From NCBI GenBank assembly GCA_947489195.1, contig CANLCT010000034.1:1-48614 (forward strand): 48,614 nucleotides of DNA, given 5' to 3'. Below are positions 42,871 to 48,614 of this stretch, one piece after another (within the stretch, counting starts at the first letter, position 1; each line of letters opens with the position of its first letter). The translations under genes were made by a program, and so were the position numbers. This DNA is from an uncultured Aquimarina sp. Its GTDB lineage: Bacteria; Bacteroidota; Bacteroidia; Flavobacteriales; Flavobacteriaceae. The notes under the pieces are model-generated. The model was not told the DNA's origin, ran no database searches, and saw only the letters and a program-made list of their open reading frames with translations.

Positions 42871-44961
42871 ATGCAAAGTTTTAGAACCGAAATAGAGAAC
42901 CCAATTGTAGAAAAGGATATTATCGAATTAGCTGATAAAATTCAAATGTTTCACAATGGGAAAATAGATGAAGAAAAGTTTCGTAGTTTACGTTTAGCAC
43001 GTGGAGTATATGGGCAACGTCAAGAAGGCGTTCAAATGATTCGTATTAAGTTGCCTTATGGAAAAGTAAGGTCTAATCAATTACGTCGTATTTGTGCCGT
43101 GTCCGATGAGTATTCTCGTGGACGTTTGCATATTACAACACGTCAGGATATTCAAATTCACTATGTGGATTTAAATCGTACACCAGAACTTTGGGCAGAG
43201 CTTGAAAAAGATGAAGTTACTTTGCGTGAAGCTTGTGGTAATGTTGTGCGTAACGTTACAGCATCGGAAACAGCAGGTTTTGATGTAAATGAACCCTTTG
43301 ATGTACAGCCTTATGCGCATGCTGTTTTTGAAGAATTTTTACGTAATCCTATTTGTCAAGAAATGGGTCGTAAGTTCAAAGTATCTTTTTCTTCAACAGA
43401 TGAAGATACAGGTTTATCCTATTTGCATGATATCGGTTTTATAGCAAAAATAGAAAATGGAGTACGTGGATTTAAAGTAATGGTAGCTGGAGGATTAGGT
43501 TCACAACCACACCTTGCTGAAACATTGTACGACTTTTTAGCAGCAGAAGAAATTATTCCTGCAATGAATGCTATTTTACGTGTGTTTGACCGTTTTGGAG
43601 AACGTAAAAGTCGTGCTAAAGCGCGTATGAAATTTTTAATGGCAAAAATTGGTTTGGATGCTTTTAAAGAATTAGTAGAAGAACAACGTATTGCAGTTCC
43701 ATATACTTCAGTAGCAATAGATGCAGATGCCTATCCGCAACCAGTAATTGCAGAGGTTTCCGAAATTCCTTCAGTGGAAATTAAGGATCAAAAAGCATTT
43801 ACACAATGGAAAGCAACTAACTTAATTCCGCAAAAGCAAACAGGTTATGTAGCTATCGGAATAAAAGTATTGTTAGGAGATTTTTATACAGATAAAGCAC
43901 GTTTATTGGCTGATTTGGTTGATAAATATGCAGCAGGCGAAATTCGTTTGACTTTGCGTCAGAATATTGTAATTCCTCATGTAAAGGAAGAATTAATAGA
44001 AGTAGTGTATGCAGAGTTAGAAAAACTTGGTTTTGTTGATGCAGGATATAATAAAGCAGTTGATATTACAGCATGTCCAGGTACAGATACGTGTAACTTA
44101 GGTATAGCAAGTAGTACAGGAATTGCTGAGGAGTTAGAAAAAGTAATTGCAGCAGAATTTCCACAGTATTTGAATAACGAAGATGTGGTAATTAAAATTA
44201 GTGGTTGTATGAATGCTTGTGGTCAACACAATATGGCAAATATTGGTTTCCAAGGAATGACTATTCGTACTAAAGATAAAAAAGTAGCTCCAGCATTACA
44301 AGTATTACTTGGTGGAGGGAATTTTGGAAATGGTGCAGCACGTTTTGCAGATAAGGTAGTAAAAATACCAAGTAGACGTGGACCAGAAGCATTACGCAGA
44401 ATCTTAAATGATTTTGATGCTAATGGAAATGGTAAAAAGTTTGCAGACTATTATGCAGAAAAAGGAGAACGTTATTTTTACGATTTCTTAACTGAATTGT
44501 CAGAAGCAGAAAGTTTACCTGCGGAATATTTTATTGATTGGGGAACTAATGAAGAATATGTTAAGGCAATTGGTGTTGGTGAATGTGCAGGTGTTGTCAT
44601 TGATTTAATTGAAACATTGTTTTTAGAAAGTGAAGAAAAAATAGCTAATGCTAAAATTTCTTTTGATAACGGAGTATATAGTGATGCCATTTATCATGCA
44701 TACAGTTCTCAAATTAATTCTGCAAAAGCAATTTTATTAGCTGAAAATAAAAAGACAAACACGCAAGCAGATATTGTAGCTGGATTTGATAAAGAATTTG
44801 TAGAAACAGCTTTAATTAAATTAGAAGGAACATTTGCTGATAGTGTGTATGCAATTAATAAAAATGCACCATCAAAAGATTTTGCAACTGATTATATTGC
44901 TTCTGCAGAAGCCTTTTTAGCAGCAGTACGTAATTTTAGAGCAGCATCACAAAACGTATAA
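42871..44961 (+). CDS. Ferredoxin-type sulfite (or nitrite) reductase with C-terminal HEPN domain
   Basis: Siroheme/4Fe-4S reductase taking sulfite to sulfide with six electrons. 696 residues: two ferrodoxin-like repeats (about 45-145 and 325-400), cluster cysteines Cys402, Cys408, Cys446 and Cys450 in a CX5C...CX3C pattern, and after about residue 570 an extra helical part with YSDAIYHAYSSQINSAKAILL that fits a HEPN domain. Context (cysDNH, siroheme genes, ferredoxin and its reductase) supports sulfite rather than nitrite. The HEPN tail is not part of standard CysI/NirA and its role is unknown. cobA follows 3 bp later. Confidence 0.9.
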   Translation: MQSFRTEIENPIVEKDIIELADKIQMFHNGKIDEEKFRSLRLARGVYGQRQEGVQMIRIKLPYGKVRSNQLRRICAVSDEYSRGRLHITTRQDIQIHYVDLNRTPELWAELEKDEVTLREACGNVVRNVTASETAGFDVNEPFDVQPYAHAVFEEFLRNPICQEMGRKFKVSFSSTDEDTGLSYLHDIGFIAKIENGVRGFKVMVAGGLGSQPHLAETLYDFLAAEEIIPAMNAILRVFDRFGERKSRAKARMKFLMAKIGLDAFKELVEEQRIAVPYTSVAIDADAYPQPVIAEVSEIPSVEIKDQKAFTQWKATNLIPQKQTGYVAIGIKVLLGDFYTDKARLLADLVDKYAAGEIRLTLRQNIVIPHVKEELIEVVYAELEKLGFVDAGYNKAVDITACPGTDTCNLGIASSTGIAEELEKVIAAEFPQYLNNEDVVIKISGCMNACGQHNMANIGFQGMTIRTKDKKVAPALQVLLGGGNFGNGAARFADKVVKIPSRRGPEALRRILNDFDANGNGKKFADYYAEKGERYFYDFLTELSEAESLPAEYFIDWGTNEEYVKAIGVGECAGVVIDLIETLFLESEEKIANAKISFDNGVYSDAIYHAYSSQINSAKAILLAENKKTNTQADIVAGFDKEFVETALIKLEGTFADSVYAINKNAPSKDFATDYIASAEAFLAAVRNFRAASQNV

Positions 44962-44964
44962 GTA

Positions 44965-45738
44965 TTGAGCAATTATAGCCAAAATAACAACAAAGGTAAG
45001 CTAACAGTAGTTGGAGCAGGTCCTGGTGATGTGGAATTGATTACGTTAAAAGCAATCAAAGCATTAAATTCGGCAGATGCTGTATTGTATGATGCTTTGG
45101 TAAATCCAGAGTTATTAGATTATTGTAATAATGCAGATCTTTTATATGTAGGTAAACGTAAAGGATGTTATGCTTTTCAGCAAGAACAAATTAATGAGTT
45201 AATTGTTCAGTATGGAAAAAGTCATGGACATGTGGTACGTTTAAAAGGAGGAGATCCATTTATTTTTGGACGTGGAGCCGAAGAAATGGAGTATGCAGCA
45301 AAACAAGGAATGGAAGTAGCTATGGTGCCAGGTTTATCATCATCAGTTTCAGTGCCTGCAATGCAAAATATTCCAGTAACAAAGCGAGGAAGTGCGGAAA
45401 GTTTTTGGGTAATCACAGCAACAACCAAGGAGCATAAACTATCCAAAGACGTATTAACAGCAGCAAAGAGTAATGCAACGGTGGTGATTTTAATGGGAAT
45501 GCATAAGCTAGGTCAGATTACTGAAGTTTTTGCTAATGAAGGAAAATCAGAAATACCAGTAGCAATTATTCAAAATGGTACACGTGATACTGAAAAAGTA
45601 GCAATTGCAACCATTGCAACTATTGAAAAGGAAGTGGAAAAGCATGAATTATCATCACCTGCTATTATAGTTATTGGTGAGGTGGTAAATCATAGGACAT
45701 CACTTTTGGAAATGCAACAAAAGTTAAATGTGATATAA
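44965..45738 (+). CDS. cobA: Uroporphyrinogen-III C-methyltransferase
   Basis: SAM-dependent double methylation of uroporphyrinogen III to precorrin-2, first step to siroheme. 257 residues: VVGAGPGDVELITLKA near the start, RLKGGDPFIFGRGAEE, and VMMG-like ILMGMHKL. The start is TTG, 3 bp after the reductase stop; no ATG exists near the N-terminus, and the fold begins at residue 12, so TTG is likely. Translationally coupled with the sulfite reductase it supplies with siroheme. Confidence 0.94.
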   Translation: MSNYSQNNNKGKLTVVGAGPGDVELITLKAIKALNSADAVLYDALVNPELLDYCNNADLLYVGKRKGCYAFQQEQINELIVQYGKSHGHVVRLKGGDPFIFGRGAEEMEYAAKQGMEVAMVPGLSSSVSVPAMQNIPVTKRGSAESFWVITATTKEHKLSKDVLTAAKSNATVVILMGMHKLGQITEVFANEGKSEIPVAIIQNGTRDTEKVAIATIATIEKEVEKHELSSPAIIVIGEVVNHRTSLLEMQQKLNVI

Positions 45739-45806
45739 AGCTTATTATTGGTTAATAGTGTAAAGCATTTAATTATAAATTAAATGATGTTAAGTTGTAA
45801 AAATAT

Positions 45807-46430
45807 ATGAAGAATAATTTATTGTTTATTAGTTTATTAGTTTTTGTGAATAGTGTTGTTTATTCACAGAAAGATTATTATGTATCAAAATCAAATGATA
45901 CTATAAAAGGGAGAATTTTATCATTCAAGAGCAATAGAGTTATTTTTGATATTGATGGAAATGAGAAATCAATAACTCATGAAGAGATAAAAGATATTCA
46001 TGTTAATGATTTTTCAAAGATTAAGAAAGCAGCAGGGATACAAGTAGAAAAACCAGAATCGGGTTTTGCTCATGTATACTTTTTTAGGCCTTATCTATAT
46101 GTGGGTTCAGCCTTGGGATGTAAGATTTTATACAATGAAAATAATTTTATAAATATCAAAACAAATACTTGTTTTGTACACAAAATAAAAGCAGGAGAAA
46201 TTCATAAATACGAAAAATATAGTGCCTTTAAAAAGAGTAAGAATAAAATTGAAATTAATGCTGTTGATGGAAAAATATATTTTATAAGAGGTGTATATGG
46301 AATTTCAGAAGTAGGTGTAAGTACGAATGGGTCATTTGGAGTAGGAAATAAAACCTCAATAAAATTAGATGATTCAGAAGATAATTTTTTAAAAATATTA
46401 AGTATGAAAAAAATTAGCCCTAAAATTTAA
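45807..46430 (+). CDS. Exported DUF2846-like protein of unknown function
   Basis: 207 residues with a signal peptide (cleaved near VVYSQ). The middle (about 88-140) has FAHVYFFRPYLYVGSALGCKI and FVHKIKAGEIHKYEKYS, resembling the DUF2846 pattern. An N-terminal part (about 22-70) looks like a small beta domain. It separates cobA from the next siroheme gene, and an exported protein has no clear role there, so it may be a later insertion. Its AT content appears higher than its neighbours by eye. Confidence 0.7.
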   Translation: MKNNLLFISLLVFVNSVVYSQKDYYVSKSNDTIKGRILSFKSNRVIFDIDGNEKSITHEEIKDIHVNDFSKIKKAAGIQVEKPESGFAHVYFFRPYLYVGSALGCKILYNENNFINIKTNTCFVHKIKAGEIHKYEKYSAFKKSKNKIEINAVDGKIYFIRGVYGISEVGVSTNGSFGVGNKTSIKLDDSEDNFLKILSMKKISPKI

Positions 46431-46483
46431 TTTCAGTTATAAAAGTTACATTTATAATTTATATTGTTTTATTGAAAACTTAA

Positions 46484-47071
46484 ATGGAAGAAAGAAATAA
46501 TTTATATCCAGTTTTTCTAAAAGTAAAAAACCTTAATGTACTTATTGTAGGTGGAGGTAATGTTGCAGAAGAAAAATTACATTTCTTGACCAAATCAAGT
46601 CCAGATGCTAAAGTGTTATTAGTAGCACCAATGTTTAGAGAAGGGACTGTAGCTTTAGCAAATAAGTTTTGTGCCACAATGATTACAGATGTGTATCACG
46701 AGAAATATTTAGAAGGCAGACATATTGTAATTGCAACTACAGAAAAGCCAGAAGTAAATGTGCAAGTTTGGAAAGATTGTAGAGCACAAGCTAAGTTAGT
46801 AAATGTGGCAGATAATCCTCCATATTGTGATTTTTACATGGGAGGAATTGTAACAAAAGGAAATGTAAAAGTGGCTATTTCGACAAATGGAAAGTCACCA
46901 ACAACAGCCAAACGTTTACGTCAATTTTTCGAAGAAGTAATTCCAGAAAATGTAGATGATTTGGTACAAAATTTGAATGAGTACAGAAAAACCATAAAAG
47001 GTGACTTTGAAGAGAAAGTAGAAACTCTTAATGAATTCACTAAAGGATTAATAGCAAAAAAAGAAAAGTAA
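46484..47071 (+). CDS. Precorrin-2 dehydrogenase / sirohydrochlorin ferrochelatase
   Basis: Converts precorrin-2 to sirohydrochlorin and probably inserts iron to give siroheme, like the N-terminal half of CysG or yeast Met8. 195 residues: Rossmann motif VLIVGGGNVAEEKL, then NVADNPPYCDFYMGGIV and ISTNGKSPTTAKRLRQF. It overlaps the next gene by one base, so it is co-translated with the ferredoxin reductase. Whether it really has the chelatase activity cannot be told from sequence. Confidence 0.92.
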   Translation: MEERNNLYPVFLKVKNLNVLIVGGGNVAEEKLHFLTKSSPDAKVLLVAPMFREGTVALANKFCATMITDVYHEKYLEGRHIVIATTEKPEVNVQVWKDCRAQAKLVNVADNPPYCDFYMGGIVTKGNVKVAISTNGKSPTTAKRLRQFFEEVIPENVDDLVQNLNEYRKTIKGDFEEKVETLNEFTKGLIAKKEK

Positions 47072-48126
47072 TGATTAAAACTGATATTCTTATTATCGGA
47101 GCAGGACCAACAGGATTGTTTTGTGTTTTTGAAGCAGGTTTATTAAAATTAAAAACACATCTTATTGATGCATTGCCACAGCCAGGTGGACAATGTTCAG
47201 AGATATATCCTAAAAAACCTATATATGATATTCCTGGTTTTCCAGAAGTATTGGCAGGTGATTTGGTAGATAACCTAATGGAGCAAATTAAGCCTTTTGA
47301 GCCTGGATTTACTTTAGGTGATCGTGCTGAAACTATTGAAACTTTAGATGATGGTACGTTTGTAGTAACAACTAAGCGTGGCGTAAAACATAATGCTCCT
47401 GTAGTTGCTATTGCAGGTGGATTAGGTTCTTTTGAGCCACGTAAGCCACCTATTCCTGGAATTGAAGGGTTTGAAGATAAAGGAGTTTCTTATATTATTC
47501 GCGATCCAGAAGTATACCGCGATAAAAAAGTAGTTATTGCTGGAGGTGGAGATTCAGCTTTAGACTGGTCTATATTTTTAGCAGATGTTGCTGCTGAGGT
47601 TACTTTGGTTCATCGTAGAAGAGAATTCCGCGGAGCTTTAGATTCAGTTGAAAAAGTGGAAGAACTTTCTAAATCTGGTAAAATTAATTTGGTAACTGAT
47701 GCCGAGGTTAAAGAGCTTTACGGAGAAGGTGAATTAACAGGTGTTGGAATTAAGCATAAAGAAAAAGGAGATATTAAGTTAGAAGTGGATAATTTTATTC
47801 CATTATTTGGATTATCTCCAAAATTAGGACCAATTGGTAACTGGGGATTAGAGATAGAGAAGAATGCTATTAAAGTGGATAATTCTTATGATTACCAAAC
47901 GAATATTCCCGGAATTTATGCTATTGGAGATGTAAATACATATAAAGGAAAATTAAAATTAATTCTTTCAGGTTTTCACGAAGCTGCAATTATGTGCCAA
48001 AGTGCTTATCAAAGAATATTTCCAGATAAAAAATATGTAATGAAATATACGACAGTAGGTGGTGTTACAGGTTTTGATGGAAGTAAAAAAGAAGCTAAGA
48101 AAGAGGTAGTAAAGGCCATCGGATAA
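47071..48126 (+). CDS. Ferredoxin/flavodoxin-NADP+ reductase (YumC type)
   Basis: 351-residue flavoprotein of the thioredoxin-reductase-like FNR class: FAD motif GAGPTG (9-14), NADPH motif AGGGDSALDW, and C-terminal FAD contact GIYAIGDVN. The CxxC of true thioredoxin reductase is absent, which separates it from TrxB. It probably passes electrons from NADPH to the ferredoxin encoded 87 bp downstream, and so to the sulfite reductase. Confidence 0.92.
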   Translation: MIKTDILIIGAGPTGLFCVFEAGLLKLKTHLIDALPQPGGQCSEIYPKKPIYDIPGFPEVLAGDLVDNLMEQIKPFEPGFTLGDRAETIETLDDGTFVVTTKRGVKHNAPVVAIAGGLGSFEPRKPPIPGIEGFEDKGVSYIIRDPEVYRDKKVVIAGGGDSALDWSIFLADVAAEVTLVHRRREFRGALDSVEKVEELSKSGKINLVTDAEVKELYGEGELTGVGIKHKEKGDIKLEVDNFIPLFGLSPKLGPIGNWGLEIEKNAIKVDNSYDYQTNIPGIYAIGDVNTYKGKLKLILSGFHEAAIMCQSAYQRIFPDKKYVMKYTTVGGVTGFDGSKKEAKKEVVKAIG

Positions 48127-48213
48127 TAACTTTTAGTCTACAAGTTTTTATATTATTTATAATTTTGTCAATAGTTATTTTTTAACTAAGACATAAAACA
48201 TGAGCAATAGCGA

Positions 48214-48528
48214 ATGGATGTTACAATAAAAATTACTGATAGAGAAGGTGAAGTACATGAAGTACAGGCGCCAACAGATATGGCAATGAACTTAATGGAA
48301 GTTTGTAAAGCCTATGAATTACCTGTTGAAGGTACTTGTGGAGGAATGGCTATGTGTGCATCGTGTCAATGTTATGTAACTTCTGATACTCCGTTACCAG
48401 AAATGGGTTATGACGAGGATATGATGTTAGCAGAAGCTTTTCATGTCGAAGATAATTCACGTTTAGGATGCCAAATTCCAATTACTCCAGAGTTGGATGG
48501 ATTAGAAGTAACTTTAGCTCCTGAATAA
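48214..48528 (+). CDS. 2Fe-2S ferredoxin, adrenodoxin-like
   Basis: 104 residues with cluster ligands Cys42, Cys48, Cys51 and Cys86 (C-X5-C-X2-C...C), typical of adrenodoxin/ISC-type ferredoxins. Last gene of the cluster; probable electron carrier between the FNR and the sulfite reductase. An out-of-frame ATG at 48200 opens a nine-codon ORF that overlaps the start; it is probably chance. Confidence 0.93.
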   Translation: MDVTIKITDREGEVHEVQAPTDMAMNLMEVCKAYELPVEGTCGGMAMCASCQCYVTSDTPLPEMGYDEDMMLAEAFHVEDNSRLGCQIPITPELDGLEVTLAPE

Positions 48529-48547
48529 AGCTAAATAGGCGCATTCA

Positions 48548-48564
48548 GAGAATGGCTGATTCTC
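48548..48564. repeat. Short hairpin after the ferredoxin gene
   Basis: GAGAAT and ATTCTC pair around a 5-nt loop. It lacks a T-run, so it is not a standard terminator; it may stabilise the message end. Confidence 0.4.
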
Positions 48565-48581
48565 AAAAATTATACATAAAA

Positions 48582-48614
48582 AATCCAAAATTTGATAAAT
48601 TCAAGTTTTGGATT
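48582..48614 (+). terminator. Probable terminator of the sulfate cluster, at the window edge
   Basis: AATCCAAAA (48582-48590) pairs with TTTTGGATT (48606-48614), extended inward by weaker pairs. The window ends here, so a following T-run cannot be seen. Confidence 0.65.

Noticed and set aside
48200..48229. Nine-codon leader ORF overlapping the ferredoxin start
   Set aside because: Very short, without support, and easily expected by chance.
1..48614. tRNA, rRNA or other known structured RNA genes
   Set aside because: I read the gaps for cloverleaf or rRNA-like sequence and saw none; all gaps are short and AT-rich. A covariance-model scan would settle it.

Overview
The window is a gene-dense stretch of an AT-rich chromosome from the phylum Bacteroidota, most likely family Flavobacteriaceae. 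This rests on three things: genes largely without Shine-Dalgarno sequences, several promoters of the Bacteroidota type (TTG, 19-21 bp, TAnnTTTG), and many proteins typical of this family (DUF6452/DUF6048 pair, DUF6495, the lipoprotein beside Maf, a HEPN-tailed sulfite reductase). No rRNA, tRNA, CRISPR array, transposase or prophage was seen.

Layout. 95-7244 (minus): glycogen operon glgA-glgC-glgB plus a GH31 alpha-glucosidase. 7396-9951 (minus): aldo/keto reductase and fumC. 10349-11959 (plus): a 54-residue membrane protein, a YceI-like lipoprotein and a cupin protein. 11956-14658 (minus): rlmD, DUF6452 lipoprotein, DUF6048 outer-membrane-like protein. 14727-15475 (plus): small membrane protein and Smr protein. 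15500-22197 (minus): TSP3-type lipoprotein, thioesterase, small membrane-anchored protein, rmuC, patatin and M1 peptidase. 22277-25086 (plus): recG and a Sua5/TsaC-type threonylcarbamoyl-AMP synthase.

25219-28699 is the most unusual part. Three paralogous small exported proteins surround an AraC-family regulator gene. All three promoters carry the same upstream element, which holds two GGT-type half-sites 21 bp apart. In every copy it begins exactly 59 bp before the -7 box. This looks like a compact, self-contained regulon for a secreted protein family I cannot name.

28796-36037 holds aroC, a LytTR response regulator, the rpsF-rpsR-rplI operon, DUF6495, an MscS channel, a DCC protein, a lipoprotein, maf and rlmH. 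36087-39064 (plus) holds nadC, a YihY/BrkB membrane protein and two tandem exported chalcone-isomerase-like proteins.

39159-48528 is an assimilatory sulfate reduction cluster: DUF2061, cysH, cysD, cysN, a siroheme/4Fe-4S sulfite reductase with a HEPN tail, cobA, a DUF2846-like gene, precorrin-2 dehydrogenase/ferrochelatase, ferredoxin-NADP reductase and ferredoxin. CysD/CysN activate sulfate and CysH makes sulfite. The reductase makes sulfide with electrons from NADPH through the reductase and ferredoxin, and CobA plus the dehydrogenase/chelatase make its siroheme. A palindrome just after the cluster promoter is a candidate operator. Several gaps in the cluster carry unusual degenerate repeats. 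APS kinase (cysC) is not in the window.
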